In this document: one piece after another, positions 1 to 8,144 of the stretch | Numbering within the stretch: the stretch's first letter is position 1 | Layout of the letters: each line of letters starts with the position of its first letter | Origin: JBMNKL01 sp050261495 | Lineage (GTDB): Bacteria > Bacillota > Clostridia > Acetivibrionales > DTU013 | Direction: 5' to 3' | DNA length: 34,578 nt | NCBI GenBank assembly: GCA_050261495.1 | Contig: JBLNDI010000084.1 | Coordinates: 1-34,578, forward strand | The notes under the pieces: model-generated | What the model was told of the DNA's origin: nothing | The model's input: the letters and a program-made list of their open reading frames with translations, nothing else | Databases searched by the model: none | Translations under genes and position numbers: made by a program

Positions 1-464
1 AATTCCAGGTTCTGAACATTATTGCGGCTTTCTATGCATTCATATATTTGTTTTCCAAGCCCGGGATTGCTGTTGAGGAACGGGATTTCATCAATTTTTT
101 TCCCTTCGGCGTCTCTGCGTCCGTGACCCGTGATTTCCTGGGCAAATTTATTGAACAGAACAACCCTGCCGTCCGAGTCGCAAATAATAATCATTGCCTT
201 TGCATTTTCATTTATGCTCTTTGAAAACATCAGCGCGCTTGAAAGCCTTTTTTTGAGGTGGATTATATAAAACAGCGTTATTACAAGAAAAGCTATAACG
301 ATACCTGTAACAATACATGTGAAGAGACCTGCTTCATCTCCAATGACTGTCGCTGCAGGGTATAAATTGCTGCTTCCCGATACACGGGAAACAGTTCCGG
401 TATACAACAAAAAAACGGAAAAAAACACGAATAAAAACAAACCGCTTCGAAACTTTGAAAACAT
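1..464 (-). CDS. Membrane-bound PAS-domain sensor protein (N-terminal part, cut by window edge)
   Basis: The reading frame starts at ATG 462-464 behind an AGGGGG ribosome site and stays open to base 1, so 154 residues are visible and the effector part is outside the window. Residues 8-25 form a first hydrophobic segment. A short extracytoplasmic loop of about 20 residues follows, then a second membrane helix at about 46-69 ending in HLKKR. From about residue 77 the sequence looks like a PAS domain: ICDSDGRVVLFNKFAQEITG, then a G-x-x-I-D-E-I-P turn. This layout is that of a membrane sensor whose cytoplasmic PAS domain feeds a histidine kinase, diguanylate cyclase or sigma-54 activator module. 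Which one cannot be decided here. It has its own promoter and is probably not cotranscribed with the upstream yteA-like gene. Confidence 0.8.
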   Translation of the reverse strand, partial: MFSKFRSGLFLFVFFSVFLLYTGTVSRVSGSSNLYPAATVIGDEAGLFTCIVTGIVIAFLVITLFYIIHLKKRLSSALMFSKSINENAKAMIIICDSDGRVVLFNKFAQEITGHGRRDAEGKKIDEIPFLNSNPGLGKQIYECIESRNNVQNLE

Positions 465-536
465 TGTTCCCCCTATTTAAAAAATAAAATAAAACAATAC
501 CATGCAATATATGCTGTACTTGCCATTATATTTTTG

Positions 537-566
537 ATTATACATTTAATAGTACAAGCATTTCAA
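537..566 (-). promoter_or_regulatory. Sigma-A-type promoter for the PAS sensor gene
   Basis: On the minus strand TTGAAA (561-566) and TATAAT (537-542) are separated by 18 nt. The predicted start lies near 530, giving a leader of about 65 nt before ATG 464. The rest of the 465-671 gap shows no gene and no clear terminator. Confidence 0.6.
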
Positions 567-671
567 TACATTTTTGGCAAATACGCCGGAGCCGCTCGCA
601 GTTTTCATCCGATGTCCCGACCCGCACCCGCATGCAAGCCGCCCTATCCGCCCGATTCATCGGCATACGGC

Positions 672-1313
672 TCAATCGGGAAGCTGTCTTTTAAAATCAC
701 TGTTTGACAGCTTGTCCATATTGTCCACGATTCCCTGGTTGTCGATTTCGTTGGTGTAATGTTCCTCATAGTCGTGATAACCGCCCATATCCTGCGGTCC
801 GTCGGAACTCCCGTATTTCAAAAGGTCGTTGAGCTGTTCCATCCCCTCGTGCTCGTCATCCTCCTGGCTGTTCAGGTACTTTCTGCCGAACGGAGCGTCG
901 AGCACCAGCTCCTCGTTGGTCCTTCCCTTGAATTTGTTCTTCGGGTCGTTCTCAGATTCATTCTTGCACTTTACGCACATTCTGGCATAAGGGATTGCTT
1001 CCAGCCTTTCCGCAGGTATTTCCTTCCCGCATATTTCGCAATAGCCGTAAGTTCCCTTGTCAATCTTCGCAATTGCATCCTTTATTTCCTGCAATATACT
1101 CTCTCCATGCACACGCAGGGCCGTGTTCATTTCGACCTGGAACAATTCCGAAGCCATTTCGGCAGGGTGGTTGTCATAGTTGGACAACTCCGTCGGCGAA
1201 TATTTGTCCTGCTCCGCGCTCTTGTTTTGCTTCATCAACCCTATTGTATTATTAACCCTGTTCAACTGTTCATCAAGCAATTTCCTGTAATGCTCCGCCT
1301 TTTCCCTGTCCAT
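672..1313 (-). CDS. YteA-like TraR/DksA-type zinc-finger protein
   Basis: This 213-residue protein has the layout of the YteA sporulation-associated branch of the DksA/TraR family. An N-terminal helical hairpin (about residues 1-90) leads into a C4 zinc finger with C92, C95, C113 and C116 (YCEICGKE, then MCVKCK). A long acidic tail follows, ending near residue 213. DksA relatives act in the secondary channel of RNA polymerase. The YteA branch is linked by annotation to sporulation, but its exact role is not established and is inferred here. The start has a strong GGGAGGTAACCG-ATG site, and the gene follows the DUF5665 gene after only 3 nt, so the two are likely cotranscribed. B. subtilis also has a DksA-like gene, ylyA, just after ileS, so this position may be an ancient one. 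Confidence 0.85.
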   Translation of the reverse strand: MDREKAEHYRKLLDEQLNRVNNTIGLMKQNKSAEQDKYSPTELSNYDNHPAEMASELFQVEMNTALRVHGESILQEIKDAIAKIDKGTYGYCEICGKEIPAERLEAIPYARMCVKCKNESENDPKNKFKGRTNEELVLDAPFGRKYLNSQEDDEHEGMEQLNDLLKYGSSDGPQDMGGYHDYEEHYTNEIDNQGIVDNMDKLSNSDFKRQLPD

Positions 1314-1316
1314 CGG

Positions 1317-1622
1317 TTACCTCCCGAGACTTTTCAGATTATTATTCACAATGTTTACTATGTCGCTGATGAATTTCCCGATAATAGGCAAATTCCACCG
1401 TACAATACGCTGCAGAATGTATATTACAAGGGCAGCCATAAGGGTAAACCCAATCGAGGCGCCGAATCCTCTTGCAAGCCCTGCGAGAAAATTCGAAAGA
1501 AGCAGCTTTCGCGGATGCTCCAGGTAATATACATAGTCCTTGATCTTCGACCGTTCCATGTCCAGTGCAAGCCGGTCCAGTTTTTTCCCCAGTATCCTGA
1601 ACTTGTTTCTTCTGCCGAACAC
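1317..1622 (-). CDS. DUF5665-type small membrane protein
   Basis: This is a short protein of about 101 residues. A basic N-terminus (FGRRNKFRILGKKLDRLAL) is followed by an amphipathic stretch and one clear membrane helix, GFTLMAALVIYILQRIV, at about residues 57-73. A second short hydrophobic helix lies near the C-terminus. The pattern matches DUF5665 proteins of Clostridia, whose function is unknown. Two GTG starts are possible. The upstream one (1632-1634) overlaps its own AGG, whereas the one at 1620-1622 has AGGTGA at good distance, so the shorter form is preferred. It sits between aroB and the yteA-like gene. Confidence 0.75.
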   Translation of the reverse strand: MFGRRNKFRILGKKLDRLALDMERSKIKDYVYYLEHPRKLLLSNFLAGLARGFGASIGFTLMAALVIYILQRIVRWNLPIIGKFISDIVNIVNNNLKSLGR

Positions 1623-1735
1623 GGGAACGCTCACCTCATCTCGTCGGGGATATGTTAATAGGATTTCAAAGCATCCCGGTTTTTATGAAGGATTTTTAAC
1701 GGAAATTCCGGAAAAAAATTATACAAAAGGCGGGA

Positions 1736-2812
1736 TTAACTCAGTTCCTCGATCACTTCTTCAATAAGCCTCTTATCATCAACCGTATGGCAAAAAACTT
1801 CTCCGATTCTTCTCGGAAGTACGAATTTAAGCCTGTCGTTTTTTATCTTTTTATCAAGCATCATGTTATCATATATTTTCTTAATGCAAATACCGCTCAA
1901 TCTCACCGGGAGCCCCGCTTTTGCCAAAGTTTCCTCAACCCTCGCGGCCTCATCCGCCCCGGTCATTCCCAGGCGGACAGCCAGCCTGAAGGCGCCGGCA
2001 ATTCCAATTGAGACGCATTCGCCATGCAGCATCGAAAAATCCGATGCGCTTTCGACGGCATGCCCGATAGTATGGCCGAAATTGAGTATGGCCCTGAGTC
2101 CGCTTTCACGCTCGTCCTTCTCCACGACACCGCTTTTTATGGAGCAATTTGTCCTTGCTATATTAATGAGCACGCTCTCATCAAACTGGTATATCCTGTC
2201 CATGTTGCTGTCAATATAATCATAAAACCCGGCATCCGCTATCAGCCCGTGCTTTATCACTTCAGCCATACCTGCCCTGAACTCCCTCGCCGGGAGCGTC
2301 CGCAGCGTGTTAACATTTATATAAACCAGCCTGGGCTGATAAAAAGCGCCTATCAAGTTTTTGCTTCCGTTGAAATCAACACCGGTTTTGCCGCCTATGC
2401 TGCTGTCCGCCTGGGCTATGAGGCTTGTCGGCGCCTGAACGTAGTTTATGCCCCTGAGGTACGTGGCGGCGGCAAAACCCGCGATATCTCCAACGACGCC
2501 CCCTCCAAGCGCGACTACCGTTGAATTCCTGTCGGGCCTGAGCGAGAAAAGCTTTTTATATATTTCAACCACTGTATCCAGCGTTTTGCTTTTCTCGCCT
2601 GCCTTTATCGCATGGATTGAAATATCCGCAGCTATCCCGGACAGTTCCTCCATGCATGCCTTGCCGTAATGCTTTTCTACGTTGTCGTCGGTTACAACTA
2701 AAAATTTCCCGGTTAGCCCCGCATTGGCACAAGCTTTCCCCAGCCCCGAAAAGTCATTCGTTATATGGATGGGATAGCTTCTCTCTCCCAGGTTGACATT
2801 CAAAGAAACCAT
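1736..2812 (-). CDS. aroB: 3-dehydroquinate synthase
   Basis: AroB converts DAHP to 3-dehydroquinate, the second step of the shikimate pathway, in the cytoplasm, using NAD+ and a divalent metal. The length, 358 residues, is normal for the family. The NAD-binding GGGVVGDIAGF is at residues 103-113, followed by PTSLIAQADSSIGGKTGVD (128-146). The metal ligands are readable as E184 (MAEVIKHG), H247 (NFGHTIGHAVE) and H263 (LHGE). The start ATG has GGAGATGTGTT in front of it. The gene follows ileS after 81 nt with no terminator visible, so it may share the T-box-controlled transcript. In B. subtilis aroB is with aroF and aroH instead, so linkage to ileS is a local arrangement. Confidence 0.97.
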   Translation of the reverse strand: MVSLNVNLGERSYPIHITNDFSGLGKACANAGLTGKFLVVTDDNVEKHYGKACMEELSGIAADISIHAIKAGEKSKTLDTVVEIYKKLFSLRPDRNSTVVALGGGVVGDIAGFAAATYLRGINYVQAPTSLIAQADSSIGGKTGVDFNGSKNLIGAFYQPRLVYINVNTLRTLPAREFRAGMAEVIKHGLIADAGFYDYIDSNMDRIYQFDESVLINIARTNCSIKSGVVEKDERESGLRAILNFGHTIGHAVESASDFSMLHGECVSIGIAGAFRLAVRLGMTGADEAARVEETLAKAGLPVRLSGICIKKIYDNMMLDKKIKNDRLKFVLPRRIGEVFCHTVDDKRLIEEVIEELS

Positions 2813-2893
2813 AACACATCTCCAATGCCTTTATGCCCTGCGCCTGTATGTTTCTCTTTTCACTTCACGCAATTGTTTTCCGGCATTCCAGTT

Positions 2894-5800
2894 TTATATT
2901 TTCGAAACAGCAAACGTCACGTTTTCCCCGTTTATATTCCATTCTTTCGCAAATCCTTCGCCATTTGAAGGCAATAACTCGTCAGCAAGCACCTCGGCCG
3001 CAATCAGGGCGCTATTTCGTTCAAAAATCCCGCGTATTCTGTCGTTGTCGCCGTAATAAACCCTTATGTGATCCTGTACTTCAAACCCTGCTTCCTTGCG
3101 CATTGTCTGGAGCTTGCTCACTATCTCCCTCACAAACCCTTCTTCAAGCAGCTCGGGCGTAATATTGGTATCCAGGACAACGGTTATATCCCTGTCGCTC
3201 TCGGAAATAAAGCCTTCCCTCTGCACCGATTCTACAAGCACATCCGAAAGCTCTATTTCAACCTGTGTACCTTCGAGATCGAAAACGGCCTTCCCTTCTT
3301 TGTTCAAAAGCTTATAAAACTCATCGCCGTCGACATTTGCCAGGTATTCCCCTATCTTCGGCAGCAGTTTCCCGTACTTCGGCCCCAATGTACGCAGCTG
3401 CGGCTTGAATTTATAGGTGGAAAAACGCGATAAATCACTAATAAACATGATTTTCTTAACGTTCAGCTCGTCTGCGACAATATTTGTGAACATTTCAGGC
3501 AGTTCTTCATCCGATTTTACGTACATTGCGCCAAGAGGCTGGCGATTCTTGATCCCGGCGGTGTTCCTGCACGCGCGCCCGACAACGACAAGTTTCAGCG
3601 CGCTGTCCATATTTCTTTCAAGCTCTTGATCGATATATTCTTCAAGGACCTTGGGATAATCGCAAAGATGGACGCTTTGAGGAGCTTCCGGGTCAATGTT
3701 TTTTACCAGGTTCAAGTATATCTGCTCGCTTATGAACGGCACAAAAGGCGCAGTCAGCTTCGCAAGCTCGACAAGTACGGTGTAAAGCGTCATGTACGCG
3801 TTTACCTTGTCCTGGGGCATGCCTTTCTGCCAGTAACGTTCGCGGCATCTCCTCACGTACCAGTTGCTCAGCTCGTCGACAAAGTCCTGTATATCCCTGG
3901 CGGATTCAGTTATCCTGTAGTTCTCAAGGTTTTTATCGACGTCGCGGATCAGGGAATGGAGCCTCGAAAGCACCCATTTATCCATTACGGAAAGCTTATC
4001 GCGCTCAAGCTTGTATTCACGGGGGTTAAAACCGTCTATATTCGCATAAAGCACATAAAAAGCATACGTATTCCACAGCGTGCCCATGAACTTCCGCTGG
4101 CTCTCGCTTACCGCTTCCTCGTAAAACCTGCTGGGAAGCCACGGCGCGCTGCCGGTGTAGAAATACCAGCGCACGGCGTCGGCGCCCTGCTTGTTCAGCA
4201 CCGTCCACGGATCGATGACATTTCCCTTGTGCTTGCTCATTTTCTGGCCGTCTTTATCGTTGACATGGCCAAGCACTATAACATTTTTAAAAGCCGGCTC
4301 GTCAAACAAAAGCGAAGATATAGCCAGCAGCGTGTAGAACCATCCCCTGGTCTGGTCGATCGCCTCGCTGATGAAGTCTGCCGGGTAATGCGCGTCAAAC
4401 TTTTCATTGTTTTCAAAGGGGTAATGCCACTGGGCAAAAGGCATTGCGCCGGAATCGAACCAGCAGTCGATCACCTCAGGCACTCTCTTCATTTTGCCCG
4501 AACACTCGGGACATTTCAGCAGCACCTTGTCAATAAACGGCTTGTGCAGTTCTATGTCGTCCGGCACGTTTTCTCCCATTTCTTTAAGCTCTGCAATGCT
4601 GCCTACCAGGTGGGCATATCCGCAGCTGCATTCCCAGATGGGCAGCGGCGTCCCCCAGTATCTTGAACGGCTGAGTCCCCAGTCTACAACATTCTCAAGG
4701 AAGTTGCCCATTCTCCCTTCCCTGATGTTTTCCGGCAGCCAGTTGATGCTATTGTTGTTTTCTATTAATTTATTCTTTATGGCGGTCATTTTTATAAACC
4801 AGGTATCGGCCGCGTAATACAAAAGCGGCGTGTCGCATCTCCAGCAGAACGGGTATGAATGCTCGTAGTCCATTATCTTGTACAGCAAATTCCTGGATTC
4901 AAGGTCTTTTATAATAAGTGGGTCGGTGTCCTTTACAAACATACCCTTCCAGGGCTTAACCTCTTCCTTGAATTCTCCCTGCTCGTTAACCAACTGGACA
5001 AACGGCAGGTCGTATATCTTGCCTACCCTTGCGTCGTCCTCGCCGAATGCGGGCGCCGTATGGACGATGCCGGTACCGTCGGAAAGCGTTACATAATTGT
5101 CGCAGACAACGTAATATGCTTTCTTTTCGGTTTGTGCAAAATCAAACAGCGGTTCATATTCCATGCCGGAAAGTTCGGAACCCCTGCAGCTCCCTGTAAT
5201 GGCGTATTCGCCCGTTAACACTGACGGCGCCAGGGCCTCCGCAAGGATATATGTCTCCCCGCCGCACCTGGCATAAACGTAGGTTTCCCCGGGATTAACC
5301 GTAAGCGCCACGTTCGAGGGCAGCGTCCATGGAGTTGTCGTCCATGCCATCAGAAATACCCCGGGCTTGCCTTTCACCTTGAATTTCACGTAAACGGAAG
5401 GTTCTTTCACGTCCTTGTATCCCTGCGCCACTTCATGGCTTGAAAGAGACGTGCCGCACCGCGGGCAGTAAGGCACAATCTTGTGGCCTTTATACAAAAG
5501 CCCCTTGTCCCAGATTTGCCGCAGCGCCCACCATACGGATTCAATGTACGAATTGTGATACGTAATATATGGGTCCTCCATGTCGGCCCAGAACGCTACA
5601 CGATCGCTCATTTCCTCCCATTCGCGCTTGTATTTCCAGACGCTTTCCTTGCATTTTTCAATAAAAGGCTCCACGCCGTATTCCTCTATCTGCGGTTTCC
5701 CGTTGATACCGAGAAGCTTTTCAACTTCAAGCTCGACAGGCAGCCCATGCGTATCCCACCCTGCCTTTCTCAGCACATTGTAGCCTTTCATCAGCTTGTA

Positions 5801-6010
5801 CCGCGGGATGAGATCCTTTATAGTCCTGGTAATGACATGCCCGATATGCGGCTTGCCGTTCGCTGTCGGCGGGCCGTCGTAAAACGTGAATGTTTCACAG
5901 CCTTCCCTGTGTTTCAGCGATTTTTCGAATATCTTGTTATCTTTCCAATATTTTAGAATTTCCAGTTCCCTTTCAGCAAATTTCAAGTCCGACGATACTT
6001 TTTTATACAT
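2894..6010 (-). CDS. ileS: Isoleucyl-tRNA synthetase, long (type 2) form
   Basis: IleS charges tRNA-Ile with isoleucine and edits misactivated valine. The 1,038-residue length and the sequence fit the long form common in Clostridia (type 2 clade). That clade is generally reported to be less sensitive to mupirocin; this was not tested here. The HIGH motif is at residues 55-58 (GKPHIGHVITRTIKD) and the KMSK loop at 590-594 reads KMSKH instead of KMSKS. The editing domain includes TTTPWTLPSN (224-233) and GTGIVHTAPAFGEDD (312-326). Cys pairs occur at 182/185, 389/392, 461/463 and 500/503. The frame is open further upstream, but GGAGGTAGCA in front of ATG 6008-6010 fixes the start, and the upstream part is T-box leader. 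C-terminal anticodon-binding helices are complete. Confidence 0.97.
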   Translation of the reverse strand: MYKKVSSDLKFAERELEILKYWKDNKIFEKSLKHREGCETFTFYDGPPTANGKPHIGHVITRTIKDLIPRYKLMKGYNVLRKAGWDTHGLPVELEVEKLLGINGKPQIEEYGVEPFIEKCKESVWKYKREWEEMSDRVAFWADMEDPYITYHNSYIESVWWALRQIWDKGLLYKGHKIVPYCPRCGTSLSSHEVAQGYKDVKEPSVYVKFKVKGKPGVFLMAWTTTPWTLPSNVALTVNPGETYVYARCGGETYILAEALAPSVLTGEYAITGSCRGSELSGMEYEPLFDFAQTEKKAYYVVCDNYVTLSDGTGIVHTAPAFGEDDARVGKIYDLPFVQLVNEQGEFKEEVKPWKGMFVKDTDPLIIKDLESRNLLYKIMDYEHSYPFCWRCDTPLLYYAADTWFIKMTAIKNKLIENNNSINWLPENIREGRMGNFLENVVDWGLSRSRYWGTPLPIWECSCGYAHLVGSIAELKEMGENVPDDIELHKPFIDKVLLKCPECSGKMKRVPEVIDCWFDSGAMPFAQWHYPFENNEKFDAHYPADFISEAIDQTRGWFYTLLAISSLLFDEPAFKNVIVLGHVNDKDGQKMSKHKGNVIDPWTVLNKQGADAVRWYFYTGSAPWLPSRFYEEAVSESQRKFMGTLWNTYAFYVLYANIDGFNPREYKLERDKLSVMDKWVLSRLHSLIRDVDKNLENYRITESARDIQDFVDELSNWYVRRCRERYWQKGMPQDKVNAYMTLYTVLVELAKLTAPFVPFISEQIYLNLVKNIDPEAPQSVHLCDYPKVLEEYIDQELERNMDSALKLVVVGRACRNTAGIKNRQPLGAMYVKSDEELPEMFTNIVADELNVKKIMFISDLSRFSTYKFKPQLRTLGPKYGKLLPKIGEYLANVDGDEFYKLLNKEGKAVFDLEGTQVEIELSDVLVESVQREGFISESDRDITVVLDTNITPELLEEGFVREIVSKLQTMRKEAGFEVQDHIRVYYGDNDRIRGIFERNSALIAAEVLADELLPSNGEGFAKEWNINGENVTFAVSKI

Positions 6011-6041
6011 TGCTACCTCCTGCAAAATTCTTCTATAACGT

Positions 6042-6076
6042 AAAAAAACTCTCGATCCCAGCAACAGGGACGAGAG
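6042..6076 (-). terminator. T-box-controlled intrinsic terminator before ileS
   Basis: A stem with CTCTCG and CCC arms pairing to GGG and CGAGAG, broken by small internal bulges, has a 7-nt loop and is followed by a run of seven T. It ends 31 nt before the ileS start and overlaps the 3' side of the antiterminator, as expected for a T-box switch. Confidence 0.9.
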
Positions 6077-6376
6077 AATTATTCTCACGCGGTACCACCC
6101 ACATTACCGTTCATATATTCCGGTCATATTCCGGCTACTTCCTTGTTTTTTGAACGGTCTCTTGTTTCACGCGTAACGGCGTGTCCCGACTTTTCTTACT
6201 TGTTTTTTTAACAATTGCTGTCCGGACTTCAGTCCGGCCTCTCAAAAGTCAAAACTTTCGGAAAAGCAGCTCCCGGATGATTTTCAGGAACCTGTCCCGC
6301 AGGCTTCCACCACCCGCCTGCTCTCTTGAGGGATTACAGCTCCATACTCGTTCCGATCATTGCATTTAAAATATTA
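6042..6376 (-). promoter_or_regulatory. T-box riboswitch (tRNA-Ile sensing) leader of ileS
   Basis: The leader of about 335 nt has all the T-box hallmarks on the minus strand. The conserved box GGGTGGTACCGCG lies at 6088-6100. A terminator follows at 6042-6076: CTCTCG-CCC pairs with GGG-AT-CGAGAG and is followed by seven T. The distal Stem I part has GGCGGGTGGTGGAAGCC, and the specifier region reads AAAATCATCC, with isoleucine codon ATC at 6276-6278. By family knowledge, uncharged tRNA-Ile pairs with the specifier and its CCA end stabilises the antiterminator, so that ileS, and perhaps aroB, is expressed when isoleucine charging falls. Confidence 0.95.
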
Positions 6377-6382
6377 TGATGC

Positions 6383-6412
6383 ATTATACAACAGGGACTT
6401 GCCTCATGTCAA
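6383..6412 (-). promoter_or_regulatory. Sigma-A promoter of the ileS leader
   Basis: A consensus TTGACA (6407-6412) and a consensus TATAAT (6383-6388) are separated by 18 nt on the minus strand, just 39 nt after the divIVA stop codon. The predicted transcription start near 6376 marks the 5' end of the T-box leader. Confidence 0.85.
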
Positions 6413-6451
6413 CAAATGTGAACAAAACTTGTGCCGAAAAGACGTTATATT

Positions 6452-6907
6452 TTATTCCTCGTCTTCAAATATCTGCTTCAGCAATTCCATTTGCGACATT
6501 AAAAGCATCTCGCACTTGGATTTGAATACGTGCAGTTTTTTCTTGGCTTCCTCGTATTCAAACTTGATTTTGACAACTTCCTGGTTGGCGTCGTTAATGA
6601 GCTTCTGTGCCCTTAATTCGGCTTCGCGGATTATGTTTTCCGCTTTCTCGTATGCATTCTTCTTAACTTCCTCGCCTGTTTGCTGGGCTACCAGGAGCGT
6701 ATTCTGCAAAGACTCCTCAATAGTCTTGTAGTGCTGAAGTCCTTCGTTCAGCAGGGCAAGCTTATCCTTAAGCTCGACATTCTCCCTGATATACGCCGTA
6801 TAATCCTCGATTATCTTGTCAAGGACATCATTTACCATGTCTTCGCTATAGCCCATGAAACGTTTTTTGAACGTAAGGTTCTGTAAATCGTTAGGCGTAT
6901 AATTCAT
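6452..6907 (-). CDS. divIVA: DivIVA-family cell-division/polarity protein
   Basis: DivIVA proteins bind negatively curved membrane at septa and poles and recruit partners. The N-terminal 50 residues show the family lipid-binding segment: TPNDLQNLTFKKRFMGYSED, then VNDVLDKIIEDY. F17 is kept, while the Arg that follows it in B. subtilis is Met here, with KKR just before it as an alternative basic patch. The rest (about residues 55-150) is a coiled coil with the common AxxEAxxIIREAE heptads. At 151 residues the protein is compact. The start has GAGAGGTG 8 nt upstream. It is the last gene of the yggS-sepF-divIVA group and lies right before ileS, as in many Firmicutes, but ylmG and ylmH are missing between sepF and divIVA. 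Confidence 0.93.
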   Translation of the reverse strand: MNYTPNDLQNLTFKKRFMGYSEDMVNDVLDKIIEDYTAYIRENVELKDKLALLNEGLQHYKTIEESLQNTLLVAQQTGEEVKKNAYEKAENIIREAELRAQKLINDANQEVVKIKFEYEEAKKKLHVFKSKCEMLLMSQMELLKQIFEDEE

Positions 6908-6920
6908 TTGCCAACACCTC

Positions 6921-7382
6921 TCAATACCTCATCCACGGGAAAGCGGCCTTGCTTTTGAACTCATCCCTGATTGCGCCCATTATATCCACGTTGCTTGGTG
7001 CAATCAGGAAAATGTTTGTGGATACTTTCTGTATGTCGCCGTCCAGACCGTAAACCGAACCGCTGAGAAAATCAATTACCCGCTGCGCCGTATCCTTGTT
7101 GAGATTTTCAAGGTTGACAACGATAGGCTTCTTGTTTTTCAGGTGGTCGCAAACATCGCGCGCATCGTCAAAAGTCTCAGGCTGCATAATTACAACTTTG
7201 AACTGATTGCCTGAATTAATATTGACCACTTTATTTTGCTGGGGTTTCTTGGAAAATGTTTGTAGATATCTTGGCGGCTGATGAGACTCTTCCTCGACAT
7301 CATCTTTTATTTCATCCGTTTCGTCTGCTTCTTCGGCTTCCCATCCAACCAGGTTCAACATCCTGTTCAGCAGCTTTGCCAT
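6921..7382 (-). CDS. sepF: Cell division protein SepF
   Basis: SepF (153 residues) tethers FtsZ filaments to the membrane and is needed for orderly septum formation in Firmicutes. An N-terminal amphipathic anchor (MAKLLNRMLNLVGWEAEE) is followed by an acidic, flexible linker to about residue 50. The conserved SepF core spans about 58-145, with KVVIMQPETFDDARDVCDHL, PIVVNLENLNKDTAQRVIDF and SGSVYGLDGDIQKVSTNIFL. The start has GGAGGGATTAACAA-ATG. divIVA follows after 13 nt and yggS precedes it by 63 nt, the usual ylmE-sepF-divIVA division cluster. Confidence 0.97.
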   Translation of the reverse strand: MAKLLNRMLNLVGWEAEEADETDEIKDDVEEESHQPPRYLQTFSKKPQQNKVVNINSGNQFKVVIMQPETFDDARDVCDHLKNKKPIVVNLENLNKDTAQRVIDFLSGSVYGLDGDIQKVSTNIFLIAPSNVDIMGAIRDEFKSKAAFPWMRY

Positions 7383-7445
7383 TTGTTAATCCCTCCGTTT
7401 TTCTTTAGTTGCGTCATGGGCTTTCCAAAAGCCCAAGCTTGGTCA

Positions 7446-8144
7446 TTAGCGTCTTCCAAACAGAGCGGTGCCAATTCTTACGATGTTGGCCCCTTCCTCT
7501 ATGGCAACCTCAAAGTCATTGCTCATGCCCATTGAGAGGTATTCCATATCTATATTATCAATATTTTCCTCTTTGATGTCAATAAGCAATTTTCTAAGTC
7601 CTGTAAATACCCACCTTATATCTTCAGGGTTTTGGACTTCGGGCGCTATCGTCATCAAACCCCGTATCCTAATATTTCCCATTTTGCTTACTTCACGCAC
7701 AAACTTTACTGCTTCATCCGGGTCTATGCCAAACTTGGTCTTTTCACCGGATACATTGACCTGCACCAGCACATCCAGTATCTTTCCCGCTTTTTCAGCC
7801 CTTTTCTGCATCTCGGCGGCAAGCTCCATCCTGTCAAGGGAATGTATCAGGCTGACCTTGTCAACTATGTACTTCACCTTGTTGGTCTGGAGGTGCCCGA
7901 TCAAATGCCAGTTGCAGTCTTCATTTATTATATCGTATTTTTCACACAATTCCTGAACCCTATTTTCACCAAAATCTGTAATGCCGCATTCAATTGCTTT
8001 TTTTATCCTGGCAGGCTCGACCGTTTTGCTTACGGCAACGATTTTAACATCCCCGGGGTTCCTTCCTGCCCTTTCGGCTGCTTTTTTTACCCTCAGGCAT
8101 ATCATGTTATAGTTTTCGCATATCAAGTCAATACCGCTTGTCAT
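7446..8144 (-). CDS. yggS: YggS/PLPBP-family pyridoxal phosphate homeostasis protein
   Basis: This 232-residue protein (B. subtilis YlmE) binds pyridoxal phosphate on a TIM barrel and buffers PLP and amino/keto acid balance rather than catalysing a known reaction. The PLP lysine is K40 in VKIVAVSKTVEP. Family blocks follow: DFGENRVQE, WHLIGHLQTNKVKYI, LVQVNVSGEKTKFG, GLMTIAPE, LSMGMSNDFEVAIEEGA and VRIGTALFG. Its ATG overlaps the stop codon of the upstream HlyD-like gene (ATGA), so translation is probably coupled. It precedes sepF, as in most Firmicutes. Confidence 0.96.
   Translation of the reverse strand: MTSGIDLICENYNMICLRVKKAAERAGRNPGDVKIVAVSKTVEPARIKKAIECGITDFGENRVQELCEKYDIINEDCNWHLIGHLQTNKVKYIVDKVSLIHSLDRMELAAEMQKRAEKAGKILDVLVQVNVSGEKTKFGIDPDEAVKFVREVSKMGNIRIRGLMTIAPEVQNPEDIRWVFTGLRKLLIDIKEENIDNIDMEYLSMGMSNDFEVAIEEGANIVRIGTALFGRR

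Noticed and set aside
759..1658. Plus-strand open frame of 299 codons
   Set aside because: It is the shadow of the yteA-like and DUF5665 genes, has no ribosome site and no recognisable domain.
3626..4666. Plus-strand open frame of 346 codons inside ileS
   Set aside because: Antisense to a fully conserved ileS; composition reflects the synthetase gene.
6011..6088. N-terminal extension of IleS by 26 residues
   Set aside because: This stretch is the T-box terminator region, and a strong ribosome site places the start at 6010.
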